Shown: positions 16,168 through 25,376, counted from the first letter of the stretch. The stretch: DNA of 64,000 nucleotides from Sphingobacterium faecale (GCF_016746095.1 NZ_JAERTY010000003.1:434001-498000); one strand, 5' to 3'. Program-made: numbers and translations. The notes: generated from the letters alone by a model not told the origin.

Positions 16168-17276
16168 TGGGCATGATCAAGCGCGTACAGCGCAAATGTG
16201 CCCAACCAATGTGAGCCCATATAGTCATCTTGTGCGGAAAGACTGGGCAGTGAAAAGTCAATATGTTCATCGGCTATCTTTTTCAGATAATCGAGCTCTG
16301 GTATGGCTTTAGCGATTCCGTAAAGACAAGCTGCACGGCTATAGTTCAATCCATCCAGATGAACTAATTTGCCGTCGGTACGATCTTTAACAACAGCAGG
16401 AGAAATAGAAAAGTCTACATTAAACAGTGAGGGCATAAACTTCTTCAGCCAATGGCTATATGCTTTACTATCGAGAGTCTTACTCATCAAGTAAGCCTCC
16501 TCCAGACAGGGAGACAAGAAATCGTAACCGCTGGGTTCATAGGCAAGATTGCACTCCATATCATGACCAAAAAGGCGTTGGCTGTGTTTCACAATATCTG
16601 CTTCAAAAGCAGTATCTGCTACCGTACGCGCATAATCCAAAGACAACGAAAGACTAAATGCGGAATTATCGTGTTGGCCTGCGCGAATAGGATAAACCAA
16701 CTTGGGCAGATAAGTTCTATAACGCATTACCAGAAGGTCTACCAACGGTTGTAGATGAGCCTTCCATATCTTTGCATCGCCATCGTCCCATCGTACTAAA
16801 CTCTCCTGAAGCTTGAATAACCATGCCCATCCATAGGTGCGTTCGAAACTCATATTATTAACGTCGTTAAAAAATGCCATTTCTACGGCAACATTATCAG
16901 CGGTAATATGCTTATTCAGAAGAGCTCTAACCTCTCCTTCCTTATCCAGCTGAGGGTACTTTTGCAGCAGTTCCACGATCGACCAATAACCATGGACAGA
17001 CGAATGCCAATCAAAGCATCCATAAAAAATAGGCCTTAGCTTTTTCGGGGATTTCAAATCTGTATCAGCACCCAGTACTTGCCCCAGCTTATTGGGGTAT
17101 TCAATTTCTAAACAATGAATAGGTAAAGAAAAAATCTGAGCAGCTTGTTTTTCCGTCAAAACAATGCCAGCACTATCTGTAAAATCAGTTTTCCTTTCCG
17201 TTATCGAATTATGGCTACATCCAGAAAAAGAAAGAAGGTACACCAGGGCTAAAGGGATATATTTTTTGATTTGCAT
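16164..17276 (-). CDS. DUF2891 family lipoprotein
   Basis: 370 residues. The N-terminus is a lipoprotein signal with the cysteine at position 20 (LLSFSGC), so the mature protein should be membrane-anchored in the periplasm or outer membrane. The body matches DUF2891: a conserved FYGCFDWHSSVHGYW near residue 90, FERTYGWAWLFKL, and a C-terminal GSHWLGTFALYAL. The His/Trp-rich helical pattern suggests an alpha/alpha toroid as in glycan-active enzymes, but no activity is established. It is transcribed alone on the minus strand, convergent with the 95-aa gene. Confidence 0.85.
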   Translation of the reverse strand: MQIKKYIPLALVYLLSFSGCSHNSITERKTDFTDSAGIVLTEKQAAQIFSLPIHCLEIEYPNKLGQVLGADTDLKSPKKLRPIFYGCFDWHSSVHGYWSIVELLQKYPQLDKEGEVRALLNKHITADNVAVEMAFFNDVNNMSFERTYGWAWLFKLQESLVRWDDGDAKIWKAHLQPLVDLLVMRYRTYLPKLVYPIRAGQHDNSAFSLSLSLDYARTVADTAFEADIVKHSQRLFGHDMECNLAYEPSGYDFLSPCLEEAYLMSKTLDSKAYSHWLKKFMPSLFNVDFSISPAVVKDRTDGKLVHLDGLNYSRAACLYGIAKAIPELDYLKKIADEHIDFSLPSLSAQDDYMGSHWLGTFALYALDHAH

Positions 17277-17393
17277 TTTGTATTTTTATCTAGCTTTAAA
17301 TGAGATTCTTTTAAAAATATTACAATTCCTTGAAACTATCAAGGCTATGATGCCTTACCACAAATAGAAACGAAAAACAAAACACTAAAAAAC

Positions 17394-18056
17394 ATGAATC
17401 TTACAGACTTAGTTACAGGAGGCGTTGGCTCTAAAGCCATATCTACGATTGCCAATTTATTGCATATTGAAGAGAGCAAAGCAAAATGGCTGGTAGCAGC
17501 AGCGGTCCCTTTAATGATTGCTGCGCTCAACTATAATTCCAAAAAAGGCGAGGACCAAGAAGCTGGAATTAACAAAGCACTGGATCAGCATAATGGCGGT
17601 ATCCTGGACCAATTGGGAGGTTTGCTTGGTCAGGCTCCTTCGGATGATGACAATAAGATTGTCAACCATATGTTTGGCAGTAACACCGAAATGGTTAAAA
17701 ATAACCTTTCCGCCAAGACCGGCATTTCCTCGGATAAAATAGGTAGCGCTCTAGCTGTACTCGCTCCTATCGTCATGGGATACTTGGGCAAACAGAAACA
17801 GGCACAAAGTAATGGTGGTGGCATGGGTGATCTCCTGGGAGGTATATTGTCTGGGGGGGCAAAATCCTCCGCAGGCGGAGGACTGTTGGGCAGCATATTA
17901 GGATCTGTCTTGGGTGGTGGAAGTCCCGATGCACAACAAAACTCCCCAAACATGGGTAATATTGGCGATCTCGCAGGTGAGTTTTTCAACAAAGAAAAAA
18001 AATCAGATCAAAAAGGCTCTGTATTGGATTCTTTGGTAGGTATGTTTACCAAGTAA
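17394..18056 (+). CDS. DUF937 domain-containing protein
   Basis: 220 residues. The N-terminal 130 residues are helical with ATIANLLHIEE and AAAVPLMIAALNYNSKK, resembling DUF937 (YidB-like) proteins. The second half is Gly-rich, with repeated GGLLGSILGSVLGGG and GGGMGDLLGGILSGG segments, and the tail ends in LDSLVGMFTK. There is no signal peptide. The function of the family is unknown. A hairpin with a T run follows the gene. Upstream, an AAGGC/GCCTT hairpin (17341-17356) is seen but no consensus promoter. Confidence 0.8.
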   Translation: MNLTDLVTGGVGSKAISTIANLLHIEESKAKWLVAAAVPLMIAALNYNSKKGEDQEAGINKALDQHNGGILDQLGGLLGQAPSDDDNKIVNHMFGSNTEMVKNNLSAKTGISSDKIGSALAVLAPIVMGYLGKQKQAQSNGGGMGDLLGGILSGGAKSSAGGGLLGSILGSVLGGGSPDAQQNSPNMGNIGDLAGEFFNKEKKSDQKGSVLDSLVGMFTK

Positions 18057-18070
18057 GTTGTATCATTAGG

Positions 18071-18100
18071 AGGTTATGGAGTTATATCTATAACCTTTTT
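18071..18100 (+). terminator. Probable terminator of the DUF937 gene
   Basis: AGGTTAT and ATAACCT form a 7-bp stem with a 12-nt loop, followed by TTTTT. It lies 15 bp beyond the stop codon. Confidence 0.6.
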
Positions 18101-18125
18101 TACTTTACAATTAGATATAAAACCT

Positions 18126-18162
18126 TAGTTTTGTAGCCTTAAAACACCTTATCGAAGGTGTT
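18126..18162 (+). promoter_or_regulatory. -7 promoter element and leader hairpin of the MFS gene
   Basis: TAGTTTTG (18126-18133) matches TAnnTTTG; TTTA sits 18 bp upstream in place of TTTG. The predicted transcript starts about 18138 and begins with an 8-bp hairpin AACACCTT-ATCG-AAGGTGTT (18143-18162). A second pair, ATCATC/GATGAT, follows before the ATG at 18208. Confidence 0.55.
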
Positions 18163-18207
18163 AAACAGACATCATCAAGATGATTTCTTTTCCAAAAAAG
18201 GTTTTAA

Positions 18208-19413
18208 ATGTCTATAAATAAAGGTTTAATAGCACTTGCATTCGGGGGACTGGCTATCGGAATGACCGAGTTCACCATGATGGGAATTCTGCCCGATATC
18301 GCAGCAGATATAGAAATTGATATTCCTACGGCCAGCAACCTGATTGGTCTATATGCCTTGGGCGTAGTTGTTGGGGCTCCCACGCTAGTTGCCGCGACAT
18401 CAAAATATCCGGCAAAAAAGGTATTGCTATTCCTGATGCTGCTGTTTTTCGTCTTTAATGCAATTTTCACTTTTGCACCTAATCATTGGAGTCTTTTTGC
18501 TTCGCGATTTATTTCAGGTCTACCCCATGGGGCTTTTTTTGGAATCGGTTCCGTTGTTGCAGCCAAACTGGCCAAACCCGGTAAAGAGGCACAGGCCATC
18601 TCCATGATGTTTACAGGAATGACGATCGCCAATCTAGCAGGTGTGCCTTTAGGCACCTACATAGGCCATCACTACTCGTGGAGATTCACCTACGGAGCCA
18701 TATCTCTTCTGGGACTCATCACCTTTCTGGCTATTTATTTCTGGATGCCGGTTATTCCAGCTAACAAAAACAATAATGTCGTGCAGCAGATCAGCTATTT
18801 CAAACGATGGGACGCTTGGCTGATGGTTGCCGTGATCGCTATCGGTACAGGAGGTCTTTTTGCATGGATCAGTTATATTTCCAAATTGGTAACGACCGTT
18901 TCTGGTCTATCCCCAGACCAGGTGTCGACCGTTATGATCCTAATCGGTGCAGGCATGCTTGTCGGCAACCTCATTGGTGGCAGATTGGCAGACCGCATAT
19001 CCCCAAGCAAGGCTGCGATCACCAGTTTCGCCGCTATGGCTTGCTGTCTTCTGATCTTATTCTTCGTTGCCCATATTACGGCTTTGGCTTACCCGATGGC
19101 CTTTATAACCGGAATGATCGCATTTAGTATCGGTTCTCCTTTACAAATGATGCTGATCAATAACGCCAAAGGAGCTGAAACTTTTGCTGCCGCAGGTGGA
19201 CAGGCTTCTTTTAATATAGGGAACTCATTGGGTGCATATTTTGGTGCCATTCCGATAGCGTATGGTTTTGCTTATAATTACCCATCGCTTATTGGTGTAG
19301 CCATGGCCGCCACAGGCGCTGTCTTAGCTTATATTTTTCTTCAGAAGGTAGAAAAAAAGCAGAATCAAAAAGGGCGAAAATTTGAAAGTCTTGAAGAACT
19401 GGAGCAGGCTTAG
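18208..19413 (+). CDS. MFS efflux transporter (AraJ/PbuE-like DHA1 family)
   Basis: 401 residues with about 12 hydrophobic segments. Recognisable family features are MTEFTMMGILPDIAADI in the first helix-loop, GVVVGAPTLVAATSKYPAKKVLL (motif A region), SRFISGLPHGAFFG, and in the second half GNLIGGRLADRISPSK. These fit the DHA1 subfamily that includes AraJ, PbuE and YdhP, exporters of sugars, purines or drugs; the substrate is unknown. The C-terminus is charged and cytoplasmic. The stop codon overlaps that of the convergent flavoprotein gene by 4 bp. Confidence 0.9.
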   Translation: MSINKGLIALAFGGLAIGMTEFTMMGILPDIAADIEIDIPTASNLIGLYALGVVVGAPTLVAATSKYPAKKVLLFLMLLFFVFNAIFTFAPNHWSLFASRFISGLPHGAFFGIGSVVAAKLAKPGKEAQAISMMFTGMTIANLAGVPLGTYIGHHYSWRFTYGAISLLGLITFLAIYFWMPVIPANKNNNVVQQISYFKRWDAWLMVAVIAIGTGGLFAWISYISKLVTTVSGLSPDQVSTVMILIGAGMLVGNLIGGRLADRISPSKAAITSFAAMACCLLILFFVAHITALAYPMAFITGMIAFSIGSPLQMMLINNAKGAETFAAAGGQASFNIGNSLGAYFGAIPIAYGFAYNYPSLIGVAMAATGAVLAYIFLQKVEKKQNQKGRKFESLEELEQA

Positions 19414-20570
19414 CTTAACGCTCTGCCTACCCAAGCACCTGTACTGAAACAGGCTTGCAATAAATATCCTCCTGTAGGAGCCTCCCAATCCAGCATCTCA
19501 CCTACACAATGAACATTGGGGTATTTGTGCAATGCCAAGTTTTCATCCAGCTCGTCAAAGGAAACTCCTCCGGCTGTCGAGATGACTTCATCTATAGGTC
19601 GTAATCCTACAACACGTATAGGAAAACATTTAATCAATCTTGCTAATGCAACTGGGTTCATAAAAATGGTCTTTTCAGCACTCTTTAACAGGTTGATCGC
19701 CGTTTTGGAAAGATTTAGCTTTTCTTTTAATAAGTGGGTTACACTTCCTCCGACACGTAACTTATCGCTAATGGTATTTTCCGTTAAGTTGGGCTTAAGG
19801 TCCAGGTACAGATCAATAGGAAACACATCTTTCCTTGTAAATCGATTCATATAATAAAGCGGACTCCCCTCTATACCGTATTGGGTAAATACGATCTCAC
19901 CCAAGCGTACTTCCTCTCCATAACGAACAGCAATATTTTTTAAAACCTGTCCCTCGAGAGCAGACCAATCGTCCAAGGTATTGTATCCAGAATTTGCCGA
20001 TTGCAAGGGTCTTATTTGTACACCTCTATCTTCCAATATCCCAACCCAAGATGCATCGGATCCTGTTTTTGCCCAGGAACCGCCTCCCAATCCAAGTATT
20101 AATTTTTGATAAGGTCGACGTAACTGTTCGTCTTTATGATTTAGATACACATAATCTTTGTCAAAATCGACGAACTGGTATTGATAGAAAAAAATGACTC
20201 CTAATTTTTGGAGATATTGCAGCCAAGCCTGTAGTACATGAATGGGTTTGACCTGCCTTTCGGGAAAAACCTTTCCCGAGCTGCCTATATAGGTGGGAAT
20301 ACCTATGGTTGATAGCCAATCCCTAGTCGATTGATTATCAAACGATCGAACTATTTCCTTGATTTGCTGCGTATCATATTTTTCAACAAAACGATCAATA
20401 GGTTCACTATGGGTAAGATTGAAACCACCATCTCCTGCTACGAGAAATTTTCTTGCCGCCGCCTTATTTTGTTCGTACACATGTACTTTATGACCCCGAA
20501 TCGCCAAATACTGTGCCGCCATTAGACCGGCAGGGCCCGCTCCTATAACAATAAAAGGATTATGATCCAT
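19410..20570 (-). CDS. FAD-dependent oxidoreductase, HI0933/TIGR03862-like
   Basis: 386 residues. The FAD-binding Rossmann motif is VIGAGPAGLMAAQYLA (8-23). DGGFNLTHSEP, a second nucleotide-binding stretch (LGLGGGSWAKTGSDASW) and the C-terminal GEMLDWEAPTGGYLLQACFSTG are typical of HI0933-like flavoproteins. The reaction is unknown for most members. It is the third gene of a minus-strand run (S66 peptidase, M14 peptidase, flavoprotein), starting 13 bp after the M14 stop codon. Confidence 0.88.
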   Translation of the reverse strand: MDHNPFIVIGAGPAGLMAAQYLAIRGHKVHVYEQNKAAARKFLVAGDGGFNLTHSEPIDRFVEKYDTQQIKEIVRSFDNQSTRDWLSTIGIPTYIGSSGKVFPERQVKPIHVLQAWLQYLQKLGVIFFYQYQFVDFDKDYVYLNHKDEQLRRPYQKLILGLGGGSWAKTGSDASWVGILEDRGVQIRPLQSANSGYNTLDDWSALEGQVLKNIAVRYGEEVRLGEIVFTQYGIEGSPLYYMNRFTRKDVFPIDLYLDLKPNLTENTISDKLRVGGSVTHLLKEKLNLSKTAINLLKSAEKTIFMNPVALARLIKCFPIRVVGLRPIDEVISTAGGVSFDELDENLALHKYPNVHCVGEMLDWEAPTGGYLLQACFSTGAWVGRALS

Positions 20571-20583
20571 AAATACGGTTACC

Positions 20584-22086
20584 TTAGTGGATCCTGCTTT
20601 TAAACAGCTGTCCTTTTATATCCTTCGATAAATCGATGAGGTAGCCATTGAAAACAGCATAGCGGAGGCCGCCTTTTTGATCGCCAATGTAAAAATTAGT
20701 GGTGCCACCAAGATCTAGACTTGTCGTTGGAAAGAACTGCTTCTGCGTGAAAAAGTGAACAGGGTAATTGTGCAAACTGCTTGCCTTGGTACTTCCGATG
20801 GTTTTAACCGGTACGGCCATGATTCCTCTTTTCAATAGGCCAAAAGCATCTGTCTGTGAAAGTACAGAAGCACTGTCCAGAACCACAGTTGACACTTTAG
20901 CTGGTATAAACTGTAAGCCTTGTGCATCGACCTCATCGTAACCAAAGGATTCCAATAGGTCTCCGATATCTTCTATACGTCCTCGAACAAAATAATCTCG
21001 GTTTACCGTGGTCTCCCCTCGACGTATTCCTATATCGGTACGGTAACTTGTAGAATCTGTCTTAATCTCCAGATTGCGGATTACTACGTCATGAAGCTGT
21101 GAAGCGTTAAATGGTATCTTCTCGTAGTCACCAATCGGATATCGATCATAAGAACCTTCCGCAATCTGTATCAAGGCATTGAGAATGATAATAAAATTAA
21201 GTTTCCTTATTTCTTGTTTCTCTGGGTCTCCTTTACGTCCTCCGGACTCGATTAGGATGGTACTCGCTCCCCAGGACTGAAAGTTATCTCCAAATCCACG
21301 AGGTGTATGAGCATCATCATATTTAGCAACAGCATGCGGAATATACTGCTGCAGCAACTCATTCATGCCGACAATTATCTTCATCGCATCGCCCCGTACT
21401 TCGTTGATCTCACGCTCGTAATTGTAAGCTGGCGCCAATAGCGAAATCTGTACAGGATTACTTGTTTCTGGCACATTGTAATAAATATTCTGATCATGCA
21501 GGTTAAAGCCGTATCTCGGCTTTAATACGTTCGCCCGCTGTTTCAACAATGCACCTTCCACCGTCTGACCAGCTCGTGCATCTCTGTTCATGTCTATACT
21601 CTGCGCGGTACGCCTGGTATAGCGTTCGGCCCCATCCGGGTTTAGCATCGGGATAAAGTGTAAACTTAATTTCGCTTTGAGCAATTCGCGAACGGCATCA
21701 TTCCCATCCTCCTTGCCTTCTAGAAAATTGAAGAGATCAAACAGAGCCATGGTTGCCGTAGGTTCATCTCCATGCATTTGCGACCACAGCATGACCACCT
21801 TATCACCTGCCCCATACCTGAGCTCATAAATAGACCTTCCTTCAAATGACGTACCGATCGGCTCGACTTCCAGTATTTGTTTTTCTTTATGTTGCTGAAC
21901 TAAAAAATCTACATCGGTATGTTTGAATCTACGATGTTGAAGTGTTTGCTCTTTGTAGGTATTGTAGATGTTGTTAAAAGTTGTTGTATCTAAATTCATA
22001 GCTGAAGAATGTTCTGTTACAGGCGTTTTTTGCCTATCACAGGTAGTGATTGCTCCAAGAATTAAAAGTATCGCAAAGAATTTCAT
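20584..22086 (-). CDS. M14 family zinc carboxypeptidase-like protein
   Basis: 500 residues. The zinc ligands are visible as HxxE in WSQMHGDEPT (H105, E108), followed by LNPDGAERY and MNRDARAG, then FNLHDQ with the third ligand His. ILIESGGR carries the candidate catalytic Glu. The N-terminus is hydrophobic and ends in AITTC (C16), a possible but non-canonical lipobox, so export is likely. The last 150 residues form an extra domain of unknown role. Expected activity is a metallocarboxypeptidase, perhaps on peptidoglycan peptides given the neighbouring LD-carboxypeptidase. It lies 53 bp downstream of the S66 gene. Confidence 0.88.
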   Translation of the reverse strand: MKFFAILLILGAITTCDRQKTPVTEHSSAMNLDTTTFNNIYNTYKEQTLQHRRFKHTDVDFLVQQHKEKQILEVEPIGTSFEGRSIYELRYGAGDKVVMLWSQMHGDEPTATMALFDLFNFLEGKEDGNDAVRELLKAKLSLHFIPMLNPDGAERYTRRTAQSIDMNRDARAGQTVEGALLKQRANVLKPRYGFNLHDQNIYYNVPETSNPVQISLLAPAYNYEREINEVRGDAMKIIVGMNELLQQYIPHAVAKYDDAHTPRGFGDNFQSWGASTILIESGGRKGDPEKQEIRKLNFIIILNALIQIAEGSYDRYPIGDYEKIPFNASQLHDVVIRNLEIKTDSTSYRTDIGIRRGETTVNRDYFVRGRIEDIGDLLESFGYDEVDAQGLQFIPAKVSTVVLDSASVLSQTDAFGLLKRGIMAVPVKTIGSTKASSLHNYPVHFFTQKQFFPTTSLDLGGTTNFYIGDQKGGLRYAVFNGYLIDLSKDIKGQLFKSRIH

Positions 22087-22139
22087 GTAAATTTCCTTAT
22101 TTAGCCTCTATAATTAGGAATCGATCGGAGTCGCTTGTA

Positions 22140-23186
22140 TCATATCAATGATCTCTCCAGGTACTCGATCTTCCCTAAAGTTGCATCCATACGCGCTCTC
22201 ACACCAACGGGCATGAGAAACTGATCGGAGATATGACCAATCATCGCGCCAGAATATGCCGGAATACCTAGCGGCTTGATATAATCGTTGAGCATCTGCT
22301 CCACGGTCAGCGCCCCATAACCACCGGATGGCCCGCAATTCGTGCATTTACCAAATATAAAGCCCTTAATTTGCGATAAGATTCCCGTATTCATCAGTTG
22401 GCAAAACATACGATCTAAACGATCTGATTTCTCGTCGATCTCTTCTATAAACAATATCGTATCACGAAAATCTGGTAAATAAGGGCTGCCGCAGAGCCCT
22501 GCTAACAGGGTGAGATTTCCTCCCAAAATAGTTCCTTCGACAACACCTGGAGTGATGGTCTGAATTCGATCTTTATATTGAATAATCTGGCTGTCAGACT
22601 TTTTTGGATTTTCAAACGAGGCTAGCTTATTGTCGAAAAACTGATCTTTAAACAGCTTAGCAACATAATTGCTCCAGGTGCTAATCCCTACGACACCATG
22701 AAAAGAAACAAGACCTACTTTAGCATAAAAAGCTAATAGCAAAGCCGTAACATCGCTGTAACCCAACAGTATTTTAGGGTTATTAGCGACCAATTCATAG
22801 TCGATATGCTGCAATAGACGTGAGGCACCATTTCCGCCACGAATACAAACAATCGCCTTTACGGACTTGTCCGCAAACATACCATGCAGATCTTCCAATC
22901 GCTGTTGATCGGTACCCGCTAGGTTTCCATAACGGGCGCGGAGGTTTTTACCTTCTTTCACGGAAAAACCAAAATAAGAAAACACCTCCTTGGCCATGGT
23001 GATAGACTCTTCGTCTTCTACTGCTCCCGCAGGAGCGATAAGCCCAATCGTATCTCCTGCCTTTAGCACAGACCCTTTTAACAGCTTCCCGGCTGTAGCT
23101 ATATAGTCTCCAGCACGAGCAATTGTTGAAAGTGATACTGCGCCTGCACCAATGCCTAACGCTTTTAAAAAATCTCTTTTGTTCAT
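22140..23186 (-). CDS. LD-carboxypeptidase, S66 family
   Basis: 348 residues. The first 30 residues (KRDFLKALGIGAGAVSLSTIARAG) look like an export signal, unusual because many LdcA enzymes are cytoplasmic. The body follows the S66 family: GLIAPAGAV, IRGGNGASRLL, and the nucleophile elbow GYSD (Ser144). IEEIDEKSDRLDRM supplies the likely catalytic Glu and MIGHISDQ the catalytic His. It should cleave the L-Lys/mDap-D-Ala bond of murein tetrapeptides or act on related peptides (MccF type). It is the first gene of a run with the M14 peptidase and the flavoprotein. Its untranslated leader consists of tandem 8-bp repeats. Confidence 0.88.
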   Translation of the reverse strand: MNKRDFLKALGIGAGAVSLSTIARAGDYIATAGKLLKGSVLKAGDTIGLIAPAGAVEDEESITMAKEVFSYFGFSVKEGKNLRARYGNLAGTDQQRLEDLHGMFADKSVKAIVCIRGGNGASRLLQHIDYELVANNPKILLGYSDVTALLLAFYAKVGLVSFHGVVGISTWSNYVAKLFKDQFFDNKLASFENPKKSDSQIIQYKDRIQTITPGVVEGTILGGNLTLLAGLCGSPYLPDFRDTILFIEEIDEKSDRLDRMFCQLMNTGILSQIKGFIFGKCTNCGPSGGYGALTVEQMLNDYIKPLGIPAYSGAMIGHISDQFLMPVGVRARMDATLGKIEYLERSLI

Positions 23187-23188
23187 TC

Positions 23189-23236
23189 TGTTATCGTGTT
23201 ATCTTGTTATCGAGTGAACGTGTTATTCTGTTATAA
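23189..23236. repeat. Tandem 8-bp repeats immediately upstream of the S66 start codon
   Basis: Six consecutive octamers read (plus strand) TGTTATCG, TGTTATCT, TGTTATCG, AGTGAACG, TGTTATTC and TGTTATAA; the fourth is degenerate. The array ends 2 bp from the ATG of the S66 gene, so on the mRNA it is the ribosome-binding region (ATAACA repeats). Confidence 0.75.
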
Positions 23237-23304
23237 GGTGGACTTACAATCACGCTAACCACATCACTTGTTAACTACATCCCTTTATAACCTTATAACT
23301 TCCT

Positions 23305-24639
23305 TTACCTGTTAAACAACAACCGATGTCCGGAGCCGACCTCTATAATCTTACCCTCTGAAAAAGCAAGGTTTCCGGATACGATGGTATGTACAATCGT
23401 TGATGAAAAGGTATGCCCTTCAAAAGGAGACCAACCACATTTGGAAAGAATATTGCTCTTATTGACCTGATAAGGTTTATTTAGATCTACCAAAACCAAA
23501 TCGGCCCAATATCCTTCACGAATATATCCTCGTTGTTCGATTTCAAAACAAATGGCAGTATTGTGAGCGGTTTTTTGAACCAATTGCGCTAAGGTCATTT
23601 TACCTTGTTGCACCATATCCAACAATGCTTGTAGAGCATACTGTACTAACGGCCCTCCAGAAGGAGCCTGTAAATATTTCTGCTCTTTTTCTTCCATAGT
23701 ATGGGGTGCATGATCTGTCGCGATCACATCGATGTGTCCATCCAACACCGCAGCAAGAATCTGATCTCTATCTTGCGCCGTCTTTACAGCAGGATTCCAT
23801 TTGATGTAATTACCTTTCTGCTGATAGTCGGCATCTGAAAACCAAAGGTGATGTATACAAGCTTCCGCCGTAATCCTCTTCTGTTCTAAAGGTACATTAT
23901 TCTCAAACAGTGCCGTCTCTTTACCTGTCGAGATATGCAGTATATGTAACCGTGTATTATTTTTCTTCGCTAAGTTCACTGCTTTAGAGGAGGACAGAAA
24001 GCAGGCTTCTTCGGAACGGATGAGCGGATGCATGTCTATAGTAACTTCTTCACCGTACAATTCTTTATAATGCGCCAGATTAGCTTTAACCGTCGCCTCG
24101 TCTTCACAATGTGTAGCGATAAGTGTAGGCGCATTTTTAAATATCTGATCCAGGGCTTGCTCATTGTCCACTAGCATATTACCGGTAGAAGAGCCCATAA
24201 ATATTTTAATTCCGCACACATCCCGAGGATTTGTTTTCAACACCTCTTCCAGATTGTCATTGCCAGCTCCCATAAAGAAAGAATAATTGGCTAGCGAACT
24301 ATCTTGTCCGATATCATATTTATCCTGCAATAAACGTTGTGTCAACACATTAGGAATGGTATTGGGCATCTCCATAAACGATGTCGTACCGCCTGCGACC
24401 GCAGCTCTACTTTCTGTAAAAATATCAGCCTTGTAGGTCAACCCGGGCTCACGGAAATGGACCTGATCATCTATCAACCCGGGTAGAAGGTGAAGGCCTT
24501 CTGCATTGATTTCCTTATCGGCCTGTAAATCCAACTGTTCACCTATTTTTTCAATGCGTCCATTTTTTATAAATAGATCCAGTGCTTCTATTTTTCCTTC
24601 GTTTACAACTTGTGCGTTTTTTATTAAAAGAGATGACAT
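23305..24639 (-). CDS. pyrC: Dihydroorotase (class I)
   Basis: 444 residues from the ATG at 24639. A TTG at 24672 in frame lies upstream of the predicted transcription start and is not preferred. The amidohydrolase metal motif is GLIDDQVHFREPG: the usual HxH is here QxH (Q59, H61). Other ligands are present: the carbamylated Lys in CGIKIFMGSSTG, His in ATHCEDE and LHILHIST, and Asp in VIATDHAPHT. It catalyses the reversible cyclisation of carbamoyl-aspartate to dihydroorotate in pyrimidine synthesis. It is upstream of the S66 gene on the same strand, separated by 118 bp that include the octamer repeats. Confidence 0.92.
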   Translation of the reverse strand: MSSLLIKNAQVVNEGKIEALDLFIKNGRIEKIGEQLDLQADKEINAEGLHLLPGLIDDQVHFREPGLTYKADIFTESRAAVAGGTTSFMEMPNTIPNVLTQRLLQDKYDIGQDSSLANYSFFMGAGNDNLEEVLKTNPRDVCGIKIFMGSSTGNMLVDNEQALDQIFKNAPTLIATHCEDEATVKANLAHYKELYGEEVTIDMHPLIRSEEACFLSSSKAVNLAKKNNTRLHILHISTGKETALFENNVPLEQKRITAEACIHHLWFSDADYQQKGNYIKWNPAVKTAQDRDQILAAVLDGHIDVIATDHAPHTMEEKEQKYLQAPSGGPLVQYALQALLDMVQQGKMTLAQLVQKTAHNTAICFEIEQRGYIREGYWADLVLVDLNKPYQVNKSNILSKCGWSPFEGHTFSSTIVHTIVSGNLAFSEGKIIEVGSGHRLLFNR

Positions 24640-24669
24640 ATCTTGATTTGAGTAGATTAAAATGATACA

Positions 24670-24677
24670 CAAACTTA
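24670..24677 (-). promoter_or_regulatory. -7 element of pyrC
   Basis: Minus strand TAAGTTTG matches TAnnTTTG. The predicted start is about 24665, giving a 26-nt leader to ATG 24639; this supports that start over the upstream TTG. No clear -33 element. Confidence 0.5.
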
Positions 24678-24704
24678 CTAAACAAAACGCTCAGCACCTA
24701 TTTT

Positions 24705-25376
24705 TTAATCATCAAAAGTTCCTTCGGGTACGTAGAAACTTTCTAAATCCCTCTTATTCTCGATCTGCCTACACCCACCATTTTGCAACAGCAGGATCCT
24801 GTTGCTGATATCCAAGACCGAATTATAATGGTGGTCTGAAATAACAAAACCTTTAGTATGACTGTAACGTAGGATAAGTTGTTGTATACGTTCTTTCAAA
24901 TAAGGCGCTACACCAGAAAAAGGTTCGTCCAACAGGTAGTAGGTGGCCTTTTGTCCCAATAAAAGCAACAATTCCAAATAGCGCTGTTCTCCTAGGGACA
25001 AATCGGCTATTTTCTGAGAAAGAACTTTTTGCAGGATTGGGTCTGACATTATCTGTTCTTTTTCATCCCCATCCTTCAACATAAAAGAAATCATCTGTAC
25101 AACAGTTTTACTGGTAGGGAGAAAACGGTGCTGTGGTAGATAACATACTTCTTTGGAAAGATAAGGATAACGAATACGCTTTCCGTCAAGCCTGATCAAA
25201 CCATTCTTAGGTTTCTGGATGCCAAATAAAATTTTCAGAAGTGTCGATTTACCACAACCATTACGCCCCAGTAGGGCTACAACCTCCCCTGGCTTACAAT
25301 TGATAAAAACGCCAGACAATAGGCTATATTGATTTCTATAGCTAAAAGCTATAGAATCGGCATACAACTCCTTCAT
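24705..25376 (-). CDS. ABC transporter ATP-binding protein
   Basis: 223 residues from ATG 25376; a GTG two codons upstream is also possible. Walker A is GRNGCGKST (about 37-45), the signature is LSLGEQRY and Walker B is YYLLDEP, followed by an H-loop His in SDHHYNS. The signature glycine pattern (LSLGE rather than LSGGQ) is slightly unusual. The ATG overlaps the stop of the upstream small membrane protein in an ATGA (25373-25376), so the two are translationally coupled. No larger permease is adjacent. Substrate unknown. Confidence 0.85.
   Translation of the reverse strand: MKELYADSIAFSYRNQYSLLSGVFINCKPGEVVALLGRNGCGKSTLLKILFGIQKPKNGLIRLDGKRIRYPYLSKEVCYLPQHRFLPTSKTVVQMISFMLKDGDEKEQIMSDPILQKVLSQKIADLSLGEQRYLELLLLLGQKATYYLLDEPFSGVAPYLKERIQQLILRYSHTKGFVISDHHYNSVLDISNRILLLQNGGCRQIENKRDLESFYVPEGTFDD

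Noticed and set aside
22114..22347. 77-residue minus-strand frame overlapping the S66 peptidase gene
   Set aside because: It lies in another frame of a well-supported enzyme gene and its Trp/Arg-rich translation looks like a shadow.
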